Of a stretch of 64,000 bases of DNA, positions 10,631 to 24,366 are shown one piece after another. Where the stretch lies: contig NW_020194518.1 of assembly GCF_002865645.1 (NCBI RefSeq), positions 1,983,463 through 2,047,462 on the forward strand, written 5' to 3'. Origin of the DNA: Hyaloscypha bicolor E. Taxonomy: Eukaryota > Ascomycota > Leotiomycetes > Helotiales > Hyaloscyphaceae. Each line of letters begins with the position of its first letter. Position 1 is the stretch's first letter. Under the pieces are notes generated by a model. It had not been told where the DNA came from. It worked only from the letters and a program-made list of their open reading frames with translations, and searched no databases. The position numbers and the translations under genes were made by a program.

Positions 10631-12058
10631 TTGTATGACAGTGGCTTCGTCAATGCTGTAATCTTCCCACATTTTCTTGACGAAATCTTCCGCCCAGAAG
10701 GAACATCACGAAGCAGTATCTCGTCATTTTGGAGGGCCCGAATACAGCGCAGCGTCGAGTGCCATCGCCCATATCAAGACGCGTCGTTTCACTTGATCGC
10801 CAAGGCCGGAATGGATTGCCAATATCGCGAGGGTTCTTCACCTTGCCTTCCGCCCTTGAACTTTGGTACCACATCAAGCAACGGAGACCAAGATCGTGAA
10901 GCAACAGCTCTTCAACTCCAACCATCTCACTCTGTCAGCATTGCGGAGCTTACCAAGGATCGATACGGTCCACTTAGATCTGTCAATTCTAGTGCAGTGC
11001 CCCACATCAAGACCCCAATCCTCGAGCAACTGTTCCCTGGTACTCAGACCTCCATCACCTACACCTTCTTCCATGTGGAGAACCAAGGATCTAAAGAATC
11101 GCCACCTCGCCTTTCGAGCTCCAATTTCCCCAGGACAGCACAACTTGAGAAGATAGAAGATTTGATCACTTCGTCTGCACAAGCTCAACCGAATAACTTT
11201 GGGGCCAATTACGATGGGGACCTGATACATCAACAACCTTCCAAATTCACATTCTTTCCGAGACTCCCGCCTGAGCTAAGACTTCGCGTTTGGCAATTTA
11301 CAACATTCCCGAGAATTGTCAGCTTCGTCCCGGGAGGAGGCAAAGCTCCTGCTCCCCTCTCTGTTTGTCGAGAGTCACGCAAGGAAACTCGCAAATTGTA
11401 CCGCCTCTCCATACACATCTGCCCAAGAGGTAGGCATGTCGTCAGAGCCCGCGCCCAACGCCCTCGAAATGTACGCATCCCAGATTTTGGAGTTTTCATA
11501 AACTACGATGTTGATATCATCTACCTTGCCCCATCCCGCAACTTTTGCGACTGGAACATCATCGACGACGTCAATAACGTACAGTTAGAGCGGAACGATG
11601 ACTGTCTTTGTATCGCTACCCTGAGATTTCCGCTTTGGCTGATGCCCGCTCAAAGAATCGCTTTCGAGCTGCACAATCCGCAGCCTCTCTCTACGAGAAA
11701 TTACGATGACGAGTCCCTTAGGTGGAAATGTCACTTCGCCGATCTTGCAGAAGACTGTCCACTGCTGGAGGAAATCCTGCTGCTCGAGCATCACGAGACT
11801 CAACTTACGCCCCAGAGGCTGCTAGACACGGCTTTCCATTCAGAGACTGGAGATTCTTCGTTCGAACAGGCCTCGGAAGCGATCGAAGATGCGGAAACTT
11901 ATGCCGAAAATGAACAGGCCGTGGTTCGAGACTTGAAGACGGAAGAAGAATGCGCTAAGCAGATTATGGGAGCACCCAAGCCTGATTACGATAATATATT
12001 CGCTCGGTATTGGTGGTCCAAGAATCCGAAGTTGACTTTCGTCAAGCTGGAGAAGTGA
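10631..12058 (+). CDS. 2EXR-domain protein
   Basis: The frame encodes up to 475 residues; an internal Met (base 10811, MDCQYREG) may be the real start, giving 415. The recognisable part is a 2EXR domain from about residue 206: FFPRLPPELRLRVWQFTTFP, then LSVCRESRKETRKLY and FINYDVDIIYL. The domain is very common in Pezizomycotina, often in expanded families, and its function is unknown. A long low-complexity N-terminal region and an acidic C-terminal tail flank it. No intron is needed. The domain call is firm; the start is uncertain. Confidence 0.75.
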   Translation: MYDSGFVNAVIFPHFLDEIFRPEGTSRSSISSFWRARIQRSVECHRPYQDASFHLIAKAGMDCQYREGSSPCLPPLNFGTTSSNGDQDREATALQLQPSHSVSIAELTKDRYGPLRSVNSSAVPHIKTPILEQLFPGTQTSITYTFFHVENQGSKESPPRLSSSNFPRTAQLEKIEDLITSSAQAQPNNFGANYDGDLIHQQPSKFTFFPRLPPELRLRVWQFTTFPRIVSFVPGGGKAPAPLSVCRESRKETRKLYRLSIHICPRGRHVVRARAQRPRNVRIPDFGVFINYDVDIIYLAPSRNFCDWNIIDDVNNVQLERNDDCLCIATLRFPLWLMPAQRIAFELHNPQPLSTRNYDDESLRWKCHFADLAEDCPLLEEILLLEHHETQLTPQRLLDTAFHSETGDSSFEQASEAIEDAETYAENEQAVVRDLKTEEECAKQIMGAPKPDYDNIFARYWWSKNPKLTFVKLEK

Positions 12059-12393
12059 GAAGCCAATGCCTAAGAAAGGGAGTCCATGTACCTGGTGAAT
12101 GTTTACAACTGTTGTCATTGCTGTAGCAGGGGGTCGAGAGGTGTTTCATGGCGGAGTAAATCCTAGCGGCGGCAGAATAGACTATCAGATCTTCTTTGCA
12201 GGGAGTACATTTGTAAGAATAGTCTCACGCCGTAGCAGGGACTTTGCATGAAGCCTGATTGTATCATTTGTGCATCTTCCTCCCCCCCATCTTTTCAAGA
12301 CCCCTGTTTAAATTCAACTCACGTTAGCTTCGTCCTTGGCTCGTTTCAGCAGTACGCTTTGATGTTGTAAAAGAACGTCCGATACTATGTCAT

Positions 12394-12983
12394 GTGATGC
12401 CACCAGCTTCATGGGTGCCAAACCGGTATGAACCTACGAAATACTTTCCAATCCACAAAATCCTCTACAATGGGAAATACATCCCAGAAAGGACGCTAGC
12501 ACCCTATGAAAGGCGAGCGCTGCAGAGCTTGAAGAACAATGAGCGACAAGTCCAGAGTTCAAAGCAACTGGGAATTCTTCCTTTGTTGTTGAGATTTGGG
12601 GACCTAATCTACATGTCAAAGGTCTCAGTTGTGATACTATCAAGGACGTGATGCCAACAAGAGCCATGACTACAGCAACAATTGCAGACAAGACCCGAAA
12701 GTGGGAATCCCTGAGCAAGAGACAATATCTCACATGCGAGACATTCTCCCAAGCCTTAAACAAGATACAAGTGATGGACTTGAAGGGAGAATGGAGTGGC
12801 CGAGCCTGCGAAAGGGGTGGGTCCGTCGACTTCAGCCTTTTGCTAAGCGATCCGTCCGAGGAGCTGGACGCCACGAGTCTCGCGGCTCAAGATAGGACGA
12901 ACAGTGCTTATATTCTTGCAACGGGTGGCAACGGGTGGTCGCAATGTTTGCCTTTCTTGGGGCTCAGGTACTCTATACTCTGA
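12394..12983 (+). pseudogene. Possible relic of a HET-domain-type protein
   Basis: Two overlapping frames read through sequence resembling the segment after the HET domain in heterokaryon-incompatibility proteins: an FKATG...VEIWG stretch followed by LHVKGLSCDTIKDV (about 12555-12650). No upstream HET core is present and the frames do not join cleanly. I infer a truncated, decayed copy; it could also be spurious. Confidence 0.3.
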
Positions 12984-13886
12984 GACCTAGGGGCCCATCT
13001 TCAGGACGTCATATCTATATTGGGGAGACTTATATTCATGGAGTTATGGACAGAGGATTGATGCGGAGCGAGAAGATTGGGACAGCTCGAGTAGAGAATC
13101 TCGTTTTGGTCTGAATACTTTGGAAGTGTGTCTAACCAGGCTCAGAGGAGTTCAAAAGTCAAATTAACCTAGTCAAAGCATAATATGTCTGGTTAGAGAC
13201 CATAATCTTGAATTTTTAGTGAGCTCTGAGTTCCGAGAGTGAAAATCTCTTTGAGGTAACACGACTCGATGAAGGAGTTTGTTTGAATAGAAACTCCCTG
13301 TGCCTTCCACCCCTTTTCTTTAGCGAGGTAACGTTTAGCGAGGTAACGTAAGAGCACCTGTTAAGGCTTCGCGTACATCTACATATATGGCGAGATGTCC
13401 TGCCAGAGTTCGTTTATTATAAAATCACTAGTTTGGGGCAGAGAGTTTAAATATACAACATTTCAAGGAGCATTCTCAACCGCATGCATAGATGAACATA
13501 CAAAAGCCGCACCTGCATCGGCAATATCTGGAACTGCATTGTACGCAGGGAAATGGCATCAGATCTCACCACATAGGCTTGGCTTTACTTCGCAACCTGA
13601 TTGAGGTATTAACTATACGAACACAAGGCAGTATATTTTTTTAAAAAAAAATTTAATATAAAAAATATGTAGAAACACTCTCTGCCCCTTGAAAGTATTG
13701 CACAGCCACTGCTAGCAAAACATGCGGGGTAGAACGTGGGGCCAGCCCCACAAATTTACCCCTCTATTCTCCGGATTTACCCCTTTCCATATAAACATCA
13801 GGACAATTCAATCACTTTATACCCTTTATAACCATCTTCAACAACGGCCTCCCTAGCTCCATCTTTCTTTCGTCATAGCATTTGAG
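12984..13886. other. Intergenic with an AT-rich patch
   Basis: A local A/T run lies at about 13630-13670 and a short direct repeat (TTTAGCGAGGTAACGT) occurs twice at about 13318-13348. This is also the upstream region of the flavoenzyme gene. Confidence 0.4.
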
Positions 13887-15938
<2,052 letters not shown>

Positions 15939-17551
15939 TTGTTCATTGCTACTGATATTGAAAGAGCTGAGACTGGGAGAATGGTTCAGAAAATTCTTAA
16001 AGGATATTTTATCAATGATCGATATTTTGCTAGCAGTAATCGGGTAGCAGCCATGCAGGAAGCATCAAAGCATTTTCTGCCACGCTAATAACAGCCTGTT
16101 CGCAACCCGAGTCCCCGTCCTATTCTACAACTAAGTTAACTAGACAGCCCTTAAGATCCAAATACAGATTAACTCACCGCCCAAGGTATCAAAGTGATGA
16201 TCTTATTCCCCTCCTCCTCCTCCAAAAAAAACGACTGCCACAGTTGCACAGTATCAAGCCAGTCCAGATTCAGACTATCCTCAACCGAAGTATGCGTAAA
16301 CATGAAATTATCCTGCTAACTAACATAATTGGGCCTTCCTACACAGTCATCCTCATTGCAATTATGTCTTTCTCAGTGTCAGTTGCGTTTACGGTTTTGC
16401 CAACTCGTTCCATTAGGGAAGCCAAGCAGGTCGATAATCATGGCATAGAATAACTTTATGGCGTAACGATAATCTTGCCGACGAGGTTGGGGACGCAGTG
16501 TAGTTCAAATGCGGGATCAGTAACGTTGATATAGAGGAGCATCCAGATATTGAAGAGTTGTTAGATTTGTATGTGCATTTTGAAAGAGTTTTTCGCGGCG
16601 AAAATCGAGGGACAAAGAGGTGGAAAAAGGTCCTGCGCATTAAAACAAAAGTCTAGAAACGCCATCTTACCTCTCCCCTTTTACGGAGATCGCGGCATAA
16701 AGTATGGGGAATAAAGGGCACCAGGAGACATCAGGCCCCCTAGCGTACAGATCAAGATCACTCGAAAGACTTCAAAAGTTCAAACCCTTCCCAAAGAAAA
16801 GATTTCCCTGCACAATAGTCTCAGTAACACTTAAGGCTATTCCTTTGGATGTCATTTTCCCATTACGATCACAAATCAACTCGGTGTTGTGAAGTTTTAA
16901 GGTGTTTTCGGTGCGTAGGCGAGGAGCCATTCTCTATGAGTTAGTGGACGACGCCGCCACTTTTGGCTATAGAGGAAAATTGATGCGAATAAATAGCATT
17001 AAGTACACATTCGGAGATTCGACAATGGATAAAACGGGGCTTATGTAGAGTCTCTAATGGGGGGTATCTGTCTGCGCAACTTTTGCCGGATCGGTAGGAA
17101 CCCAAGTATACCTACGAGCCTCCGCCCCTCTCTGAAAAAAAAAAAAGGAAAAAACGTAGATGAGCTCCCAGCCATCAAGACAGGTTCTCCAGATAGTCCC
17201 CGATAAGCTCTGCACTCGGAAATCAAGCGATTTACTTTTACCAGACACAAGCCCAAAGCCGCTCTTACATGGGTATTTCAGGAGAAGAAGGTACAATAAA
17301 AGACGTCAAGATTCACGTAACTAGCAACAGTAACAAATGCTCTACTATCTATACACCAAGCCTATATTTTCTGCCCCGTAACGTCGTAACATCATCCTTC
17401 GTTCATCATTCGTGAAGTCGTAAAAAGGAAACAATGAAACCATCCAACTTTTCCACCTAGTACTCCCTAAGATGCTAACATCCAACTCCTATCGTAACAT
17501 CTCCATAGAAACATCATTCACTCGCTCGTAAACTCATGAAAAAAACATCCC
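15939..17551. other. Intergenic, no supported gene
   Basis: 1.6 kb with short frames only. An A-run lies at about 17134-17152. This is the 3' flank of both the flavoenzyme and the convergent BTB gene. Confidence 0.45.
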
Positions 17552-20466
17552 TCAATACCTCGTAGAAAATGTCTTCTTACTCTTCTTCATCTTGAAAGTC
17601 TTCGGTGGCGTCCACGCATCCTCCGTTTCCGTCGTAGTCTGGCTCACATTCGAGTTCCCATTCCCATTCCCATTTCCATTGGGATTGCCCTTCTGCTCCT
17701 TCCCTTTAACCTCAACAACAGTCTTCCTAGCTTCCTTCGTGGATTGCGGCTGCGGCTGCGGTATATCCATCAACATCTCATCAATACTCAAATTACTGAT
17801 CACACTCGGCGCCCTCTCCCCTGCCTCTCTCTCCGAATCTGACCCTCTTTCCTTAGCCAACATCTTGAATTTCTGCGCCGGGGGCGGAGAGTTCGTCGAC
17901 ATCCGCTTCATCTCTTCCCCACCAGGGGTGTTAGTTCGCGGAGTGACTGCCACCCTCGATTGCAGAAACTCTTTCGATGGAGAGTACCCCCCCGTGACAG
18001 GCGAAGGCGATACCTTCACGCCTTCCTGCGCAGGCTCATCCTTTTCCCTTTCTCGTGATCGGTTCCTGGCATCCTCTTTCAGCGCAGCTCCGAAGCCGTT
18101 TATCGGGGATTCTAATCTAGGCTTGGAGTTAGATGGGGGCTGTGGGGTGGAGACTTGAGGCGAGAAGCGAGGTGATGCTGAAAATTCGGGTTTGGGAGAT
18201 TGAGGCTCGGAGGTTCGGAAGGGGTTTGTGCGTGCGAGGATTGGAGGGGAGGGGGCTGGTTGTTGTTCGGAGGCTGGGGGTGATTGTGCAACTAGAGGGG
18301 GGGTGATGGATGGTGAGAAGCGAGGTGTTGGTGCTTGGATGGGAGATTCTGCTTGTTGGGCTCCAAACGGTGGAGACGATGGAGAATTGAATATCTGTCT
18401 TGGATGTGCTGCCATTTGAACATAATCGATGGCAGGAGAGAATCGAGGGGCAGGTGCTTGGATGGGAGATTCTGCTTTTTGGCCTTCGTTGCGTGGGTAG
18501 AAGTAAGTTGCTTCTGATAGTTCCTGTTTTGGGGCGTCGGCAACATTAGGGGCATATGAGGGTGTCCAGAAACGAGGCGAAGGTGCGGAGACTTCTGGTT
18601 TGATGGACTCGATTGGTTTCGGGGTGTCGACTTGTGGGGTGAAACAGGGAGAAGGAGCTGGGACTTCTGGCTTGAAAGACTCCGCTTTCTGAGAGTCGAG
18701 GCGTGCGGAAAAGAAAGGTGAAGCTCCCACGACCTCTGGCTTGGGAGATTCTACTCGCTTCGGCAAGTCGAAGTGTGGTGAGAAACGAGGTGATGGTGCC
18801 GAGACCTCTTGTCTGGGATATTCCGTCATTTTCGAGGAGTCGATTCGTGGTGAGAGGTTTGCAGAAGGCGCTGAGAATTCCAGTCGGTTGACTCTAATCT
18901 CCTCCTTTGGCGGCTCTGTGATCTCCTCTTTCATGTAGACGAGGAGACTCTCGTTGTTGTCCTGCTTTGATTGCTCCTTTTCAACCTCAACCAGAGGCTC
19001 GGGCTCTGGAAGAGATGCCTGGAGTATCAAACTGTAATCCTCACTACTCGAGTCAGCACCGCTCGACCGAATATGACACCAGAATGACTTACCTCAACTT
19101 TGGATAATCCTCCAACTTCAAGCCGTCCAACCCGGCCTCTATATTTTCCATCGACGCTTCAATCGAGTCCTCCAACCCATGACAATTAGGAGATGGCCCA
19201 TGCGAGTTCCATCTCCTACTGCTCGTCTTGTTACAAACATCCAAGATCCTGATGCTTCGAATAGCTTTGACAAGGTCTCTGAATTTCTTGCCGTTGAAAG
19301 GTGCAAGAGGTTTGGGCCAGATGCCGATTTTGCGAGAGCTTGACATCAAACAACCCAAAACCATAGAATCACAGGCGTAGCGGAGCTCGTCGTCCAGGGC
19401 ACTATCACAGATGGCTTGGCCGGCCATATACCTGTCGATGAGAGCTTGTACAACGGTTATTGCGGTCTCGATGGCAAATTCTCTGTCCCGCTTGATCGCA
19501 TCTGTTGAAAGTTAGAGCAGACACTTCAAGCCGATGTGATTGAGACTTACCAATGATACCATGCAACATAGGCATATCCCCCACATCATCCTCAAGCTTC
19601 TCGGTGCTTTCACGCTGCGCTAGCCTCGTCATATCTCTGAACTCATCCGGTCTATCAAAAACCCAAAATACAAACACTAATGGTAGCACGTTCTCATTAT
19701 AGCCCTTGGGTAGTCCCCCTCTCTGCAGGTTGTCGATCCAAGTATCCGAGAAGAACTCTACAGTCGGTAACATCTCGAATTTGCTGACCAGGACTGCGAG
19801 TTTGCTCAGAACGTCGAGGCTGACTTGACGTGGAACCTTCCTCCCTGCTCCATGAATGATGTTGAGTAGGATGATCATCGAGTCGAGGTCATCTTGGAGC
19901 GGGATCACGACATGCCCTCCTGTTCGGAGGGTCATTGCTTGAGGGAAATCCCCACCCAAAATTGTGTGGAAATACCTTGATGCGAGCATCAAATGTCGTG
20001 AGGAAACGACACAGTGAACCTCGTGGCTTGACAGGATAATTCTCTCTCTCTTCTTTGCAGGTAGTGGGGTCGGAGGACGTTCAGGTGCAGCCACCCTCGC
20101 AGTCTGCCTCTTCAGGGTGCCCCAGAATGAAGCAGGAGGGCTTTCGGAACGGTCGCGCCGCGACGAAGCATTCGATCCCCACCTTGCTCGAGGTGGTGGA
20201 GGAGATGTTGGCCCGTCTGGGATCTCAGGCGCATCGGGCGCAAAGAAGAGGACACTTTCTTCGTCGGCCGCAGCGAGTGCTTCAAGTTCAGCCTCGACGT
20301 CTGTCGCGGATTCAAGGTTCCCATCATCGTGAAGCGCCCTCTGATCAAGTGGTTTCGATACGTTTGTAGGATTTCTGGATGAATTCTCATCCACCTTCAG
20401 GACGTAGCGGGTCAGTGAAAGAGTCACATCGCCATTTGGCATGAAAATCAAGGTTTCTGTCGCCAT
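17552..20466 (-). CDS. BTB-domain protein with proline-directed repeats
   Basis: Three exons (20466-19551, 19501-19093, 19031-17552) join in frame to 934 residues. Both introns are GT-AG (49 and 61 nt). The N-terminal part is acidic and Pro-rich. A BTB/POZ-like fold is expected at ~145-245 (SSHEVHCVVSSRHLMLASRY, then ILLNIIHGAGRKVPRQVS), with a BACK-like helical region after it. The whole C-terminal half is disordered, with about eight APSPRFSP-type repeats, then a basic tail (KTFKMKKSKK). BTB proteins of this fungal type may act as adaptors or transcription-associated factors, but nothing here fixes a function. The many SP/TP sites suggest regulation by proline-directed kinases; that is inference. 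Confidence 0.8.
18131..18880 (-). repeat. Coding repeats, APSPRFSP-type, ~24-residue basic period
   Basis: Eight degenerate units in the third BTB exon share A-P/S-x-P-R-F-S-P followed by a variable D/ID and K-x-E-S-x-K-P-E spacer. Unit starts are spaced 23-25 residues in the first five and 41-51 in the rest. Confidence 0.7.
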
Positions 20467-21869
20467 TTTTCATCGAGCTTCGGCCGGGGGGCTGGAAAAC
20501 TCTGTGATCGAACTGTAGCGCCGTCAGTGCCTGCCCTCTCGCCATAGCTTTCACGACCCCTCGCTACCTACCGGCGGAAATATGAATACACATCTGAATT
20601 ATCATTACTTTTGTGAAGAGAGAAAGAAAGAGAAGTGATGTGAAATTGAAGACTCACAATGAAACCACAATTTTTTTCTCTCGGCTGTGTTGACACCAAA
20701 TTAGAAGCGCCTCGGGCGAACTGCATGCGTGGCGGGTGCCAGTTGGCAGAACAAGGCCAATTGGCGAGACGCTTCACCGTTGGTGCAGCGTGCACTGACT
20801 GGATTCGAGCCCAATTGGACAGACGTTGGGTAGCCTTGCATGGTGAGATTCCTGCACTAAAATTGCTGCTACACTGAGTCACATGCGTGCTGCAGGAGTC
20901 AGGAGTGTGTGCTGCCGTTTGTGCGGTTTTGATGTCTGGTTTGTGAGGGTTCTCGGGAAATGATCAATGTGCGGCGGGAATGGTTTGACCCCCACCGCTA
21001 CACCCCCTTTTCGGTTAGCAGCACATGACCATTTCTACCTACAACAGACGGGACATAGATGGATTCATTGAAAGGAGTATCATTTATGATGATCATACAC
21101 TCTGGCTTCTTTCGTCGCATTTGAGGGGGATTGAAGGGAGTTCCACGTGAATGAACGCCATGTATGCACGTGACCATCATCAAACGAGCAAGGTGAAGTT
21201 CCTTCAAGCGTATGAGAGACAACTAATGAAGAGTCGACTGCTCTAGAAGACGTAAGAAACGCTTCTCCCGAAAAAAATCTTATAATAACAAATGAGCTTC
21301 AAGCGGCAATTGCAGCAGCCATCACTAAAACCTAAGCAACTACACGTCTCGCTTGAAACCTCTCCTCACCAGAGTGCAATCACGGTAACAGTTACCTGCG
21401 GTACAGCAGCAACTGGAGACTCGAAGTGGACGAGATCGCCGTTTTCGGAGGGGTTGAAGTGGCGGTTGCGGGACGGGTAGTACCAGCAATTCCCCGCAAC
21501 ACCCTAGACAGATACGCCATCCCTCCCGGACATGTACGAGAAGCGAAGTATACACTGCAACATCTGGTACGGATTCACCAGTAGCTAGTTTCCACGACGC
21601 GCACTGGTATCCGTTAATTGAAAGAATTGAATAAAAAGATAGAGGGAGAAGGAAGAAGCTTATAGGAGGAACATCCTTTTCGTAAACTGCGCAAATTCAA
21701 GTTTCAGAGGTCATCCCTTGGCAATACAATTGGTTTATAAATATATTGTTGCATAGGAGAAGGAATTATGATCTGGCTGTTGCTGCTAGTGTCGTTGGTG
21801 GATGCTGTGGTTCGGAGCCTGGGCGTCTCAACTGAGCTGATGCACTATTAACCCCGAGTTCCTCAATCT
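20467..21869. other. Intergenic; two CACGTG boxes
   Basis: This is upstream of the BTB gene. CACGTG occurs at 21144-21149 and 21167-21172, 23 bp apart, which fits a bHLH (Cbf1-like) site pair. No gene is supported. Confidence 0.4.
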
Positions 21870-22447
21870 CCAATTGCCCACGGAACCTGTCCAACCGCTA
21901 CTAGTAAGACTCTGCTAGTATGGGGTGGCGCATCCAGCGTTAGTAGCAATGCTATCCAGCTTACTGTCAATGCAGGCCATGAAGTTATCACCACAGCGTC
22001 ACGAAAGAACTTCGAGTTCGTGAAGGACTTCGGAGCGAGCGAGTGCATTGACTGCAGTAGTGCTACAGCTGCTTCGGATTTTAATAACGCCTTTAAGGGT
22101 AAGCGCTCAGCCGGAGCCTTCGACGCAATTAGAGGAGACATTGCTTGGACGCCAAAACTGGGGGTCGTTAAGCAGATAGAAGGTGTCAAATTCTTGGCCA
22201 CTGTCATTTGGGAATTTCCTAACCTACTGGAGGCTTTGGCGCTGAAGAAGGTGTTTGCTACCTCTGCAAGGGCACTTATATTGCCAAGATCGTGTAGGAG
22301 GACTTCTGGCCCGCTTCTCTCAAGGCTGGGTCATTCGTCCTCGCTCCTGAACCATTGATTGCTGGACATGGACTCGAGAGTTTGCGGGCAGTTGTTGATC
22401 TCTAGCGGCAATATGTCTCAGCTCGGAATGTTGTGGTGCTGCTATGA
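21870..22447 (+). pseudogene. Decayed zinc-type (MDR) alcohol dehydrogenase
   Basis: The frame from about 21870 to 22358 contains a Rossmann-type stretch KTLLVWGGASSVSSNAIQL, followed by HEVITTASRKNFEFVKDFGA and FNNAFKGKRSAGAFDAI. This is the NAD(P)-binding half of the MDR family. The N-terminal catalytic (GroES-like) half is missing. A frameshift at about 22290 moves the remaining C-terminal part (FVLAPEPLIAGHGLESL) to another frame, which has its own TAG and ends at TGA 22447. One glycine of the nucleotide loop is Ser. The gene is clearly non-functional. Confidence 0.75.
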
Positions 22448-23116
22448 TCGGCGTCTGTTGTTGATTGTCAAGTTGCGAGTTTGCACCATCAATTGTTATA
22501 ATCAGGCGAAGATGGTATTACCAGCTTGTTCTATAGACAAAAGTATTATCCACCTTAAATGGTATTTTCAATTACAGCAATATCGGTCACTATCACTAGC
22601 AGCCGCAGTTGAAATATTTTGCCTCGTTGGAAAGTTCGCTCCAAACACCTCAAGTATTGAACCGCTCGATGAACCCAAAAGTGTTTCAAACCAAATTATG
22701 GAGAGGCCCAATACCTATTGATAATTGTTGAGAGTTTTCTTTCATATAGAAATGCTGTTAAACTTGAAAAGGCTCGAGGTTTTATAAGGGGGTTGAGTAA
22801 ATAAATCAAGCGAAATCATCCGAAACCGTCGCCTTGCGCCACAAAAATTGACATCCAGAATAAGGCTTATTATTTCGTTCACTCAAATACTCGAGAGAGG
22901 ACGGAACTAGGCCCGAGGGCGGTCGGATATGTTGTATCATGGAGTAGTGAATGCATAAGTAGGTCGTAAATTTTCAACCACGCTCGATAACAGAATTCAG
23001 CGAGCCTCCCAACCTTTCTCCAACACTTCAAAATAATCTCAATCTTATCCGCATCTCAGCTCTCCTCCAATCAACGGAATCACTGGACATAAACACAAAA
23101 CTTTCATATTGTAGAA
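22448..23116. other. Intergenic
   Basis: Moderately AT-rich, with no frame of interest. This is the 5' flank of the first F-box-like family member. Confidence 0.4.
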
Positions 23117-23843
23117 ATGGGCCTGAGATCTTTGAAAACTATCAAGCCTAAACGAGGCTCGTTACTGAAGCGGGATGCACTAATGGTCGTGAATCCTTGG
23201 GCTTCGAAGAACGCTTCCGCTCCTCTTAAGCTTGTGATCTACAGGGAACAGTCTAAAGGCTGTCTTGCGCGAGAGGAAGAACTATCTGACAAGCCTTCCT
23301 CCTGAGGTCCTCTTGATGATCTTGTTGGAGGTCCCGATTGCAGACTTCCTTGACATCATGCAAACGTCCAAACACCTCCGGCAATTTGTCAGAGCAAACG
23401 CAGCAGCATTTTACAATTCTGAAATTCTCTATGAATTTTCGCACGAGGCAGACCAGATCCCTTCCGGAATTGATCAATGGCTGGCTCGTCCCTACAAACT
23501 GAGAAATTCCTGTCCTCGAAAGATATCTTCTCGATAAGAAGAAATACACATATTGCGCTCGAGGTACAAGATCGGAGGAAGAATGCATTGGCCGAAATTT
23601 ACAGGTAAAATTATCGCAGCCTGGACCTCAATATCTGCTGTGGCTTCGGATTGGTAAGGCCATTTCACAAAAGGCCTCCTGGATGACTACGGCAAGATCA
23701 AGCAAATCTAAACGAGGAATGTAGTAATCTTCTTGAAGCCTTTGAACTGCGGGTTGAGGGTCATTGGGCAGGATCAAGGAGCGGTACCGTGGGGTTTAAG
23801 TCAAAGAGACTTGATCTGGTACTATGGCGTGCAGGAGAATTAA
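23117..23843 (+). pseudogene. F-box-like family member A, frameshifted
   Basis: Segments of the family occur in order but in different frames. An N-terminal leader starts at 23117. The F-box core (NYLTSLPPEVLLMILLEVPI, then TSKHLRQFVRANAAAFYN) starts at about 23277. After a frame change come YTYCARG and LSQPGPQYLLWL (about 23550-23650). The family C-terminus LSQRDLIWYYG is in a third position (about 23795-23843). At least two frame changes and an internal stop break it, and the mid-section between QYLLWL and the C-terminus is shortened. It is a tandem relative of the intact gene at 24367. Confidence 0.7.
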
Positions 23844-24366
23844 TATGGATTGCAGCCGCGGTTCTTTGTCCAGCCGCCAGGTCGCCGGAAACATTGACGT
23901 GGCAAAGGGAACTTGTACTGGGACTATGGGATAACGAAAGAAGGTTATTTCTTGTTCTTCTTACAGTGCAGAAGAAACAAAGAAGATTGTTTGGGAGGGG
24001 GCTTTGTATTTTGGGAGAATATTCTTTGGTCTTTGGCTCGAGCTAACTTCGTGAAATCGTCAGACTCATGAGCACTAGAGACAAAACGGGTGCTCAACTG
24101 CTCTGGTATGTGATGGTCACACCTTTTTTTTATCCTGATCCAGCCTGCAAACAGCCTTCCTTCGAACACGGGAAAAGGATAAAGTTAACTCTATCACGTG
24201 TATGCATGCAAGCCACCTGCAGATACGCGCCGAGCGGACCGTTCCCCGCAGCTCATTTCCCAACCTCCTCACCAACATGGAGAAGGCAAATTTTGGAAAT
24301 CGGCCGATCCTTCTGCGAAGCAACAGCCAAGTCTACTGCGCCCAAAACCCAAGGCGTTCCTGACAA
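23844..24366. other. Intergenic between tandem F-box-like copies
   Basis: A TCACGTG site lies at 24196-24202. This is the probable promoter of the intact copy. No gene is seen. Confidence 0.4.

Noticed and set aside
12434..12874. Minus-strand 146-codon frame with a hydrophobic stretch
   Set aside because: It overlaps the HET-like relic on the plus strand and shows no recognisable family.
17592..18158. Plus-strand 188-codon frame
   Set aside because: Antisense to the third exon of the BTB gene, which has consistent splicing and composition.
20730..20830. Possible tRNA (GGATTCGAGCCC resembles a B box)
   Set aside because: No matching A box, acceptor stem or cloverleaf could be formed around it.
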